NCBI GenBank assembly: GCA_934216185.1
Contig: CAKQBM010000124.1
Location: forward strand, 1 to 5,014
Direction of reading: 5' to 3'
From: an uncultured Streptococcus sp.
GTDB taxonomy: Bacteria; Bacillota; Bacilli; Lactobacillales; Streptococcaceae
DNA length: 5,014 nt
Below are positions 1 to 5,014 of the stretch, piece after piece. Each line of letters opens with the position of its first letter. The first letter of the stretch is position 1. The translations under genes and the position numbers were made by a program. The notes beneath the pieces are model-generated. The model searched no databases. It was not told the origin of the DNA and was given only the letters and a program-made list of their open reading frames with translations.

Positions 1-561
1 ACCGAAGGCAGAACGGAAGGTACTCAAGCTCCAAATGTTTGTAAAGTTTGTCAAACCAACCCAGTCCAACAATTTGTTTGGTGGCAAGTGTTGGAAGTCG
101 TAGTTGGTAAAGGCGATCATCAGGGTTACGATAACTGGGAAGATAATCGCAAAAGTCATCGCAACATAAGATGGAATGATCAAGAGGTAAGGGAAACCAT
201 TTTCATAGATTCCTTTGACCATTTCTTTAAAGGTAAGTGCTACTGGAATACCATTGTTAATGTGTTTAGCAGTTGTATGTGCATCTTTAATATTTGCGAA
301 ATAAAAGAGTACATAAACGACTACAAAGATTAAATGGAAGGCACCACGAATCAGCATAAAGAGGGAATTGTCACGACCTGGTTTGTCACCAAGAGTGATG
401 AGATTGCTTAATTCAGGGGCTGCAAGTGCTAGGAAATAAAGGACAAATACGATGGTTACACCAAGGAAGATAAAACCTTTGGCTTTTTGTTTATTGTAAA
501 TCTGTCCTAACCCAGGAATGATAGACAGCAGGGCTGCTTTACTAGGTTGTTGCTTTTCCAT
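1..561 (-). CDS. malC: Maltodextrin ABC transporter permease MalC (MalF-type), partial, C-terminal part off the window
   Basis: Integral membrane subunit that, with a second permease (MalD in relatives), should form the channel through which maltodextrins captured by MalX enter the cell. The frame is open from the ATG at 561 to the window edge, giving 187 codons that start MEKQQPSKAALLSIIPGLGQ. Hydrophobic segments lie at about residues 29-48, 67-89 and 124-151. The stretch FTNYDFQHLPPNKLLDWVGL (about 151-170), right after the third segment, is typical of MalF-type sugar permeases, with the usual (F)TNY...WVGLTNF pattern. The family is usually a little over 400 residues, so more than half is missing, including the cytoplasmic EAA loop that contacts the ATPase. 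The start is supported by AAAGGAG five bases upstream. It lies 109 bases after malX on the same strand, so it is probably co-transcribed from the malX promoter. No ATPase gene is present; streptococci commonly use a shared MsmK-type ATPase. The identification is strong from sequence and context. Confidence 0.93.
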   Translation of the reverse strand, partial: MEKQQPSKAALLSIIPGLGQIYNKQKAKGFIFLGVTIVFVLYFLALAAPELSNLITLGDKPGRDNSLFMLIRGAFHLIFVVVYVLFYFANIKDAHTTAKHINNGIPVALTFKEMVKGIYENGFPYLLIIPSYVAMTFAIIFPVIVTLMIAFTNYDFQHLPPNKLLDWVGLTNFTNIWSLSTFRSAFG

Positions 562-566
562 AATAA

Positions 567-573
567 CTCCTTT
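567..573 (-). promoter_or_regulatory. Ribosome binding site of malC
   Basis: Read on the minus strand this is AAAGGAG, five bases before the malC ATG. It fixes the start at position 561 and shows malC has its own translation signal despite the hairpins upstream. Confidence 0.8.
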
Positions 574-584
574 CATAGGATACT

Positions 585-601
585 GGTTTCTATATAAAAC
601 C
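585..601 (-). other. Small hairpin in the malC leader
   Basis: On the minus strand GGTTTT and GAAACC can pair around an ATATA loop, giving a six-pair stem with one G-U pair, about 11 bases upstream of the malC ribosome binding site. It is AT-rich and weak. It may be chance, or may shape access to the malC start. No function is claimed. Confidence 0.3.
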
Positions 602-628
602 TAAACTATTTGTGTTTTTGTTGATAAA

Positions 629-662
629 TTCAAAGGGGGATTTGATTTCCACCCCCCTTGAA
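629..662 (-). terminator. Intercistronic hairpin between malX and malC, possible partial terminator or 3'-end stabiliser
   Basis: Ten bases are left between the malX stop codon and the stem. In the minus-strand RNA, UUCAAGGGGGG pairs with CCCCCUUUGAA around a 12-base loop: an 11-pair stem with five consecutive G-C pairs and a single G-U wobble. The wobble pair would be an A-C mismatch in plus-strand RNA, so the structure is best formed by the mal transcript. It is followed by only a short U run (UUU then AUCAAC), so it is not a convincing full terminator. In ABC operons, structures like this after the binding-protein gene lower read-through or protect the upstream message, giving more binding protein than permease. 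That role is inferred here from position and shape. Confidence 0.6.
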
Positions 663-670
663 CAAATTTC

Positions 671-1942
671 TTATTCACCAAATTTTTGTTTGATTGTTTC
701 TTTGATCAATGTTACAGCATCGTTGGCTGCTGTTTTAGCATCTTTCTTACCGCTTACAGCTTCAAACAACATTGTTTTAGCTGGATCCCAAACTGCTGAC
801 ATTTGAGAGATGTTTGGCATTGGTTGAGCGTTCTTGAACTGTTTGATAACAGCTGTTGTCAACTCATCGTTTTTACCTTCAGCGTATGAACGAGCTTCAG
901 TGTTAGCTGGGATTTCGTTAGTTGTATCGTAGAAGGCTTTTTGTTCTTCAGTTGAAACAAGGAAGTCTACAAATTTTTGAGCAGCTTCAAGGTTCTTAGT
1001 GCTTGATGGGATGATCCAAGCTTTACCACCACCGAATGCTGCGTAGTCTTTTCCGTTTGGAAGAGTTGGGATAGTTGCAACACCGTAGTTTACTTTAGCG
1101 TCTTTGAAGGCTTTAGCTTTCCAAGGTCCATCGATGATAGCAGCTGTTTTACCTTCTTGGAATTGAGTTTGGATTAGGTTTCCAGCTCCTTCAGTATCTT
1201 GCATACCTTTAGGCCATTTTTCATACCAAGATTTAGCGTACTCTACACCTTTGATAGCGCCGTCGTTTGCAAGACCGATGTCTTTAGCGTCTTTACCGTT
1301 TTGTCCGAATACGTAACCGCCGTTACCAGCAAGAAGTCCGTATGCAAAGTAGAAGTTTGTCCAGTCAGCTAGGAAAGCAGAAGTTTTTCCATCTTCTCCA
1401 GCGAATGCGTATTTGCTATCTTTAGCAAGGTTTTCCAAGTCAGCAAATGTTTTTGGAGCTTCTTTTACCAAGTCTTTGTTGTAGTACATAACAAGTGACT
1501 CGATAACGGCAGGAGCACCGTAAACTTTACCGTCAGCAGCTGTTACAAGAGATTTAGTTTTATCATCTGTTTTAGCGCCGTCGCTCAATTTAACTTCTGA
1601 AAGTTGTCCGTCAGTACCAAGGCTACCTACACGGTCGTATGGTGCCATCATAACGTCAGCAGCTTGACCTGATTGGTTGTCAAGAGAAAGTTTATCAAGA
1701 CCACCAAGTTGGTCACCAGATTTGATGTTAACTGTTGTTCCTGATTGTTCTTTATAAGCCTTAGCAACTGTTTCAGCATAAGCCTTGTATTGGTCTTCAA
1801 CGTAAAGAGTGATTTCTTTCGCTTCAGATGAACCAGAATCAGCAGGCTTATCAGCAGTTTTGCTTCCGCAAGCTACCAAAAGCAAGCTAGCAAGTGTAGC
1901 AGTTCCAAGCACAGCAGCGCTCTTCATGAATTTAGATGACAT
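671..1942 (-). CDS. malX: Maltose/maltodextrin-binding lipoprotein MalX
   Basis: Extracellular solute-binding protein of the maltodextrin ABC importer, 423 residues, anchored to the outer face of the membrane. The N-terminus has a positive start (K4, K7), a hydrophobic stretch at 9-24 and a lipobox LVAC, with C25 as the predicted lipidated first residue of the mature protein, followed by a Ser/Asp/Lys-rich linker to about residue 43. The rest has the MalE-like two-lobe pattern: YGAPAVIESLVMYYNKDL at 141-158, DGPW at 271-274 and PNISQMSAVW at 376-385. The last closely matches the E. coli maltose-binding protein segment PNIPQMSAFW, whose Trp stacks on the sugar, so W385 and W274 are probable ligand-stacking residues. 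The start is chosen because AGGAGG sits eight bases upstream; M6 is a less likely alternative. First gene of the malXC transcript, driven by the promoter at 2011-2039. It closely resembles pneumococcal MalX. Confidence 0.97.
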   Translation of the reverse strand: MSSKFMKSAAVLGTATLASLLLVACGSKTADKPADSGSSEAKEITLYVEDQYKAYAETVAKAYKEQSGTTVNIKSGDQLGGLDKLSLDNQSGQAADVMMAPYDRVGSLGTDGQLSEVKLSDGAKTDDKTKSLVTAADGKVYGAPAVIESLVMYYNKDLVKEAPKTFADLENLAKDSKYAFAGEDGKTSAFLADWTNFYFAYGLLAGNGGYVFGQNGKDAKDIGLANDGAIKGVEYAKSWYEKWPKGMQDTEGAGNLIQTQFQEGKTAAIIDGPWKAKAFKDAKVNYGVATIPTLPNGKDYAAFGGGKAWIIPSSTKNLEAAQKFVDFLVSTEEQKAFYDTTNEIPANTEARSYAEGKNDELTTAVIKQFKNAQPMPNISQMSAVWDPAKTMLFEAVSGKKDAKTAANDAVTLIKETIKQKFGE

Positions 1943-1950
1943 AGTGTATT

Positions 1951-1956
1951 CCTCCT
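1951..1956 (-). promoter_or_regulatory. Ribosome binding site of malX
   Basis: A perfect AGGAGG on the minus strand (within TTTAGGAGGAA), eight bases before the malX ATG. It is the strongest ribosome binding site in the window, fitting the high demand for the binding protein. Confidence 0.9.
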
Positions 1957-1985
1957 AAAGAATAACAAATTTTATAATGAGGAAA

Positions 1986-1999
1986 CGCAAACGTTTTCC
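1986..1999 (-). promoter_or_regulatory. MalR-type operator of the malX promoter, imperfect
   Basis: The plus-strand reading is CGCAAACGTTTTCC: one half-site (CGCAAAC) is perfect and the other has TTTTCC in place of TTTGCG. Its centre lies 21 bases downstream of the -10 box centre, so a bound LacI/GalR-family repressor would sit on the first transcribed bases. In pneumococcus the repressor MalR is known to bind such sites at both mal promoters; malR itself is not in the window. The imperfect half suggests weaker binding than at the malQ operator. Confidence 0.8.
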
Positions 2000-2010
2000 T
2001 TTATGGGACT

Positions 2011-2039
2011 AGTATAGCACAAACGGAAAACGGTTGCAA
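2011..2039 (-). promoter_or_regulatory. Promoter of malX-malC
   Basis: Read on the minus strand, -35 TTGCAA (2034-2039) and -10 TATACT (2011-2016) are separated by exactly 17 bases. Transcription should start near 2004, leaving a leader of about 60 bases before the malX ATG. The hexamers and spacing are identical to those of the malQ promoter. Just upstream (2041-2070) lies a run of A and T tracts that could act as an UP element. Confidence 0.85.
2025..2038. promoter_or_regulatory. Second operator-like / cre-like site over the malX -35 box
   Basis: The plus-strand sequence GGAAAACGGTTGCA matches the 14-base core CGCAAACGTTTGCG at 10 positions and overlaps the -35 hexamer and spacer. On the minus strand TGCAACCGTTTTCC fits the catabolite-repression pattern TGNAANCGNNNNCA except for its last base. 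It could be a second MalR site (centre 39 bases from the first), a CcpA site, or both. The assignment is from pattern matching only. Confidence 0.5.
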
Positions 2040-2040
2040 G

Positions 2041-2070
2041 TGTTTTTTGTAAAAATTTTAAAAAAATTTC
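2041..2070 (-). promoter_or_regulatory. A/T-tract block upstream of the malX promoter, possible UP element
   Basis: Immediately upstream of the malX -35 box the minus strand reads as alternating A and T runs, including AAATTTTTTTAAAATTTTT. Such blocks can contact the RNA polymerase alpha subunit and raise promoter strength. The composition is visible; the function is inferred, since the whole intergenic region is AT-rich. Confidence 0.35.
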
Positions 2071-2152
2071 ACGAAAAGGGGAAGCGTTTTATTTGTTTAT
2101 AATAGAAGAAAAGTTAGAAAATATATTTTCATGATTTTACTGAAATTATTTA

Positions 2153-2166
2153 GGGAAACGATTGCC
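2153..2166. promoter_or_regulatory. Isolated operator-like site in the middle of the divergent region
   Basis: GGGAAACGATTGCC matches the operator core CGCAAACGTTTGCG at 10 of 14 positions, keeping the central AAACG and the TTGC. Flanking TAGG (2151-2154) and CCTA (2165-2168) extend the dyad. It is 128 bases from the malX -35 site and 172 from the malQ -35 site, and no promoter is visible next to it. It may be an auxiliary operator or a chance match. Confidence 0.35.
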
Positions 2167-2290
2167 TAGATTTTGAACAAAAAATAAATTGCTCTAGACC
2201 AAAAGTAGGCTAAGTTGAGCCTTCTATTTATGGTTGAAGAAGATTTTGTAAATAGAAAAGAAAAATGTATATGTATACATAAAGAAGGAC

Positions 2291-2330
2291 AAGTTTTTTT
2301 AAAAAAATAATCAAAAAGTTTTTTTAAAAA
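2291..2330. repeat. Direct repeat of a T7A5-7 tract upstream of the malQ promoter
   Basis: The 15-base sequence AAGTTTTTTTAAAAA occurs at 2291-2305 and again at 2316-2330, with starts 25 bases apart. The first copy continues to seven As, making T7A7 (2294-2307) a perfect 14-base palindrome. The second copy ends directly at the cre-like site and -35 box of malQ, where it could serve as an UP element. A T-to-A junction is flexible rather than strongly bent. Confidence 0.5.
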
Positions 2331-2339
2331 CGCTTGCAA
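2324..2339 (+). promoter_or_regulatory. cre-like (CcpA) / operator-like site over the malQ -35 box
   Basis: TTAAAAACGCTTGCAA matches the cre consensus WWGWAARCGYTTWNWW at 14 of 16 positions, lacking the conserved G at position 3. It also shares 9 of 14 positions (2325-2338) with the mal operator core. It contains the -35 hexamer, so binding would block polymerase. CcpA repression of mal genes by glucose is known in streptococci; which protein uses this site cannot be told from sequence. Confidence 0.55.
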
Positions 2340-2362
2340 TTATTCCAAAAATAAAGTATACT
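2334..2362 (+). promoter_or_regulatory. Promoter of malQ-malP
   Basis: -35 TTGCAA (2334-2339) and -10 TATACT (2357-2362) are 17 bases apart. The start of transcription should be near 2369, at the left edge of the operator palindrome, giving a leader of about 60 bases. The malX promoter has the same hexamers and spacing in the opposite direction. Confidence 0.87.
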
Positions 2363-2369
2363 TATCTTA

Positions 2370-2385
2370 ACGCAAACGTTTGCGT
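2370..2385. promoter_or_regulatory. MalR operator of the malQ promoter, perfect palindrome
   Basis: ACGCAAACGTTTGCGT is a perfect 16-base inverted repeat with the central CG typical of LacI/GalR-family operators. It starts about at the expected transcription start, with its centre 18 bases downstream of the -10 centre. Pneumococcal MalR is known to repress the two mal promoters to different degrees. This perfect site should be the stronger of the two here. Confidence 0.88.
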
Positions 2386-2416
2386 CCAAAAATGAAAATT
2401 TAAACTACAAATACAC

Positions 2417-2422
2417 GAGGTG
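2417..2422 (+). promoter_or_regulatory. Ribosome binding site that decides the malQ start
   Basis: GAGGTG lies six bases before the ATG at 2429. An in-frame GTG at 2420-2422 would add three residues, but it is part of this ribosome binding site and has none of its own at a proper distance. The ATG is therefore taken as the start. Confidence 0.8.
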
Positions 2423-2428
2423 TTGTTT

Positions 2429-3946
2429 ATGAAAAAACGTCAAAGTGGTGTGTTGATGCACATCTCTTCTCTCCCAGGAGCCTACGGAATCGGATCATTT
2501 GGTCAAAGTGCTTACGACTTCGTTGATTTCTTGGTCCGTACAAAACAACGTTACTGGCAAATCCTTCCATTAGGAACAACTAGTTACGGGGATTCTCCTT
2601 ACCAGTCTTTCTCAGCCTTTGCAGGAAATACTCATTTTATCGATTTGGATATCTTGGTGGAGCAAGGTTTGTTGGAAGCAAGTGACCTTGAAGGAGTTGA
2701 CTTTGGTAGCGATGCGTCTGAAGTTGACTATGCTAAGATTTACTATGCACGTCGTCCTCTTTTAGAAAAAGCGGTGAAACGTTTCTTTGAAGTCGGAGAT
2801 GTTAAAGATTTTGAGAAATTTGCTCAAGACAACCAATCATGGCTTGAGCTCTTTGCTGAGTATATGGCCATCAAAGAGCATTTTGAAAATCTTGCTTGGA
2901 CTGAATGGCCAGATGCAGATGCTCGTGCTCGTAAAGCTTCAGCACTTGAAAGCTACCGTGAGCAATTGGCAGACAAGTTGGTTTACCACCGTGTGACTCA
3001 ATACTTCTTCTTCCAACAATGGTTGAAATTGAAAGCTTACGCTAACGACAACCACATCGAAATCGTTGGGGACATGCCAATCTACGTAGCGGAAGATTCA
3101 AGCGATATGTGGGCAAATCCACATCTCTTCAAAACAGATGTCAACGGTAAGGCGACTTGCATCGCAGGATGCCCACCAGATGAGTTTTCTGCAACTGGTC
3201 AGCTTTGGGGTAACCCAATCTATGACTGGGAAGCAATGGACAAAGACGGCTACAAATGGTGGATTGAACGCTTGCGTGAAAGCTTCAAAATCTACGATAT
3301 CGTTCGTATCGACCATTTCCGTGGTTTCGAATCTTACTGGGAAATCCCTGCTGGTTCCGATACAGCAGCACCTGGTGAGTGGGTGAAAGGTCCAGGCTAC
3401 AAGCTCTTTGCAGCTGTTAAGGAAGAACTTGGTGAGTTAAACATCATCGCAGAAGATCTTGGCTTCATGACAGATGAAGTTATTGAGTTGCGTGAACGTA
3501 CTGGCTTCCCAGGAATGAAGATTCTTCAATTTGCCTTCAACCCAGAAGACGAAAGTATCGATAGCCCACACTTGGCACCTGCTAACTCAGTTATGTACAC
3601 AGGAACTCACGATAACAACACGGTCCTTGGTTGGTACCGTAACGAGATCGATGATGCGACTCGTGAGTACATGGCTCGCTACACTAACCGTAAAGAATAC
3701 GAAACAGTTCCACACGCTATGCTTCGTACAGTCTTTTCATCAGTTAGCTTTATGGCAATTGCAACTATGCAAGATCTGCTAGAATTGGATGAGACAGCTC
3801 GTATGAACTTCCCATCTACCCTTGGTGGAAACTGGTCTTGGCGTATGACTGAAGATCAATTGACACCAGCTGTCGAAGAAACTTTGCTTGACTTGACGAC
3901 AATTTATCGCCGAACCAATGAAAATTTGCTAGAATTAAAGAAATAA
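2429..3946 (+). CDS. malQ: 4-alpha-glucanotransferase (amylomaltase), GH77
   Basis: Cytoplasmic disproportionating enzyme (called MalM in older pneumococcal work). It moves glucan units between maltodextrins, releasing glucose and making longer chains that MalP can degrade. The 505-residue product starts MKKRQSGVLMHISSLPG and shows the GH77 order throughout. DSPYQSFSAFAGN is at 55-67. GDMPIYVAEDSSDMW contains D215. PPD at 249-251 and WGNP at 260-263 flank the substrate loop. The nucleophile is D295 in VRIDHFRGF, the acid/base is E342 in IIAEDLG, and the third catalytic Asp is D395 in GTHDNNT. All three catalytic residues are present with the spacing of the Thermus amylomaltases, and the length is normal for the short bacterial type. 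The ATG at 2429 is preferred over an in-frame GTG at 2420 lying in the ribosome binding site. First gene of malQP, under the perfect operator palindrome. No disruption is seen. Confidence 0.98.
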   Translation: MKKRQSGVLMHISSLPGAYGIGSFGQSAYDFVDFLVRTKQRYWQILPLGTTSYGDSPYQSFSAFAGNTHFIDLDILVEQGLLEASDLEGVDFGSDASEVDYAKIYYARRPLLEKAVKRFFEVGDVKDFEKFAQDNQSWLELFAEYMAIKEHFENLAWTEWPDADARARKASALESYREQLADKLVYHRVTQYFFFQQWLKLKAYANDNHIEIVGDMPIYVAEDSSDMWANPHLFKTDVNGKATCIAGCPPDEFSATGQLWGNPIYDWEAMDKDGYKWWIERLRESFKIYDIVRIDHFRGFESYWEIPAGSDTAAPGEWVKGPGYKLFAAVKEELGELNIIAEDLGFMTDEVIELRERTGFPGMKILQFAFNPEDESIDSPHLAPANSVMYTGTHDNNTVLGWYRNEIDDATREYMARYTNRKEYETVPHAMLRTVFSSVSFMAIATMQDLLELDETARMNFPSTLGGNWSWRMTEDQLTPAVEETLLDLTTIYRRTNENLLELKK

Positions 3947-3955
3947 GATAATATC

Positions 3956-3960
3956 AGGAG
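3956..3960 (+). promoter_or_regulatory. Ribosome binding site of malP
   Basis: AGGAG in the 24-base malQ-malP gap, ten bases before the malP ATG. This spacing is slightly long but no other start fits. There is no terminator or promoter between the genes, which supports one transcript. Confidence 0.8.
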
Positions 3961-3970
3961 ACACTTAAAC

Positions 3971-5014
3971 ATGTTATCACTACAAGAATTTGTACAAAAT
4001 CGTTACAATAAAACCATTGCAGAATGTAGCAATGAAGAGCTTTACCTTGCTCTTCTTAACTACAGCAAGCTTGCAAGCAGCCAAAAACCAGTCAACACTG
4101 GTAAAAAGAAAGTTTACTATATCTCAGCTGAGTTCTTGATTGGTAAACTCTTGTCAAACAACTTGATCAACCTTGGTCTTTACGACGATGTCAAAAAAGA
4201 ACTTGCTGCTGCAGGTAAAGACTTGATCGAAGTTGAAGAAGTTGAATTGGAACCATCTCTTGGTAATGGTGGTTTGGGACGTTTAGCTGCCTGCTTCATC
4301 GACTCAATCGCTACTCTTGGTTTGAATGGTGACGGTGTTGGTCTTAACTACCACTTTGGTCTTTTCCAACAAGTTCTTAAAAACAACCAACAAGAAACAA
4401 TTCCAAATGCATGGTTGACAGAGCAAAACTGGTTGATTCGCTCAAGCCGTAGCTACCAAGTACCATTTGCAGACTTTACTTTGACATCAACTCTTTACGA
4501 TATTGATGTTACTGGTTATGAAACAGCAACTAAAAACCGCTTGCGTTTGTTTGACTTGGATTCAGTTGATTCTTCTATCATCAAAGATGGTATCAACTTT
4601 GACAAGACAGATATCGCTCGCAACTTGACTCTCTTCCTTTACCCAGATGATAGTGACCGTCAAGGTGAACTGCTCCGTATCTTCCAACAATACTTCATGG
4701 TTTCAAATGGTGCGCAATTGATTATCGACGAAGCAATCGAAAAAGGAAGCAACTTGCATGACCTTGCTGACTACGCAGTTGTACAAATCAACGATACTCA
4801 CCCATCAATGGTTATCCCTGAATTGATCCGTCTTTTGACTGCACGTGGTATCGAGCTTGACGAAGCAATCTCAATCGTTCGTAGCATGACTGCCTACACT
4901 AACCACACAATCCTTGCTGAAGCCCTTGAAAAATGGCCTCTTGAATTCTTGGAAGAAGTGGTTCCTCACTTGGTACCAATCATCAAAGAATTGGACCGTC
5001 GCGTGAAAGCAGAA
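3971..5014 (+). CDS. malP: Maltodextrin/glycogen phosphorylase (GT35), partial, C-terminal part off the window
   Basis: Cytoplasmic, pyridoxal-phosphate-dependent enzyme that removes glucose units from the non-reducing end of maltodextrins with phosphate, yielding glucose-1-phosphate. It acts downstream of MalQ. The frame is open from the ATG at 3971 to the window edge, 348 codons beginning [20 protein letters not shown]. Phosphorylase signatures seen are [19 protein letters not shown] (GNGGLG at 98-103), QINDTHP (N274-P278) and AYTNHT, with H312 matching the conserved active-site His of the family. Phosphorylases of this group are about 750 residues, so roughly the N-terminal half is present; the PLP-binding lysine in the C-terminal half is not visible. 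The N-terminus is short before the first conserved block, as in bacterial maltodextrin phosphorylases that lack the animal regulatory extension. It starts 24 bases after malQ and is probably translated from the same mRNA. Codon use is strongly biased (AAC, GAC, TTC, CGT), as in highly expressed streptococcal genes. Confidence 0.97.
   Translation, partial: MLSLQEFVQNRYNKTIAECSNEELYLALLNYSKLASSQKPVNTGKKKVYYISAEFLIGKLLSNNLINLGLYDDVKKELAAAGKDLIEVEEVELEPSLGNGGLGRLAACFIDSIATLGLNGDGVGLNYHFGLFQQVLKNNQQETIPNAWLTEQNWLIRSSRSYQVPFADFTLTSTLYDIDVTGYETATKNRLRLFDLDSVDSSIIKDGINFDKTDIARNLTLFLYPDDSDRQGELLRIFQQYFMVSNGAQLIIDEAIEKGSNLHDLADYAVVQINDTHPSMVIPELIRLLTARGIELDEAISIVRSMTAYTNHTILAEALEKWPLEFLEEVVPHLVPIIKELDRRVKAE

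Larger units (their letters stand above)
1943..2428. other. Divergent malX / malQ control region, 486 bases without a supported gene
   Basis: This AT-rich stretch separates two divergent operons. It holds both leaders, two outward promoters, two clear LacI-family operators, several weaker operator- or cre-like sites and A/T tracts, listed separately. Between about 2100 and 2290 little else is recognisable: a weak hairpin (AGGCT/AGCCT, 2207-2222), a 12-base palindrome TATGTATACATA (2270-2281), and a 26-codon reading frame without a ribosome binding site (2230-2310). I see no tRNA, riboswitch, insertion sequence, or BOX or RUP element. Confidence 0.8.

Noticed and set aside
88..333. Plus-strand reading frame of 81 codons opposite malC
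   Set aside because: It lies wholly antisense to the conserved malC frame and has no ribosome binding site or recognisable protein features.
2078..2093. cre-like sequence GGGGAAGCGTTTTATT upstream of the malX promoter
   Set aside because: It matches 13 of 16 in the degenerate consensus but lacks the conserved outer T and CA and has no dyad symmetry in its flanks. Its position, about 50 bases upstream of the malX -35 box, gives no clear role.
2098..2103. Perfect TATAAT on the plus strand, possible third promoter
   Set aside because: There is no -35-like hexamer 16-18 bases upstream (AAAGGG there), the TG is one base off for an extended -10, and no gene begins nearby other than malQ, which has its own promoter.
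2207..2222. Hairpin AGGCT/AGCCT as a terminator or small RNA end
   Set aside because: The stem has only five pairs and there is no proper U run on either strand, nor any upstream gene or promoter that it would end.
2270..2281. TATGTATACATA, 12-base palindrome
   Set aside because: It is pure alternating AT-rich sequence with a nearby partial repeat (ATGTAT). It fits no regulator I can name and is plausible by chance.
2230..2310. A 26-codon plus-strand reading frame (MVEEDFVNRKEKCICIHKEG...) in the divergent region
   Set aside because: No ribosome binding site precedes the ATG, no promoter is visible just upstream, and its end runs into the T7A7 tract. A frame of this length is expected by chance in AT-rich DNA.
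2420..2428. GTG at 2420 as the malQ start
   Set aside because: It overlaps the GAGGTG ribosome binding site of the ATG at 2429 and would add three residues (MLF) not expected in the family.

Overview
The window reads as the core of the maltose/maltodextrin regulon of a low-GC Gram-positive coccus, almost certainly a Streptococcus of the mitis group (S. mitis, S. oralis, S. pneumoniae or a close relative). The gene order, AGGAGG-type ribosome binding sites, LacI-family operators built on CGCAAACGTTTGCG, and proteins that look near-identical to pneumococcal MalX, MalQ (MalM) and MalP all support this. The exact species cannot be fixed by eye.

The left half is on the minus strand. malX (671-1942) encodes the lipid-anchored maltodextrin-binding protein. 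It is followed, after a 109-base gap holding a GC-rich hairpin, by malC (561 to beyond position 1), a membrane permease cut by the window edge. In known relatives malD, malA and the repressor gene malR lie further on in that direction, but they are not in this window.

Positions 1943-2428 are a 486-base divergent control region. It holds two outward-facing promoters with identical hexamers (TTGCAA, 17 bases, TATACT). Each has an operator just downstream of its -10 box and a second operator-like or cre-like site over its -35 box. The operator at the malQ side is a perfect 16-base palindrome and the malX one is imperfect. A further operator-like site sits alone in the middle.

The right half is on the plus strand: malQ (4-alpha-glucanotransferase, 2429-3946), then after 24 bases malP (maltodextrin phosphorylase, 3971 to beyond 5014, cut by the window edge).

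Together the genes form one pathway. MalX captures maltodextrins at the cell surface and MalC, with its partner permease, imports them. MalQ rearranges short glucans into longer chains and glucose, and MalP phosphorolyses the longer chains to glucose-1-phosphate. The genes themselves are a well-described system. I see no novel machinery, mobile element, CRISPR array or RNA gene. What deserves a second look is the fine structure of the control region and of the malX-malC hairpin.
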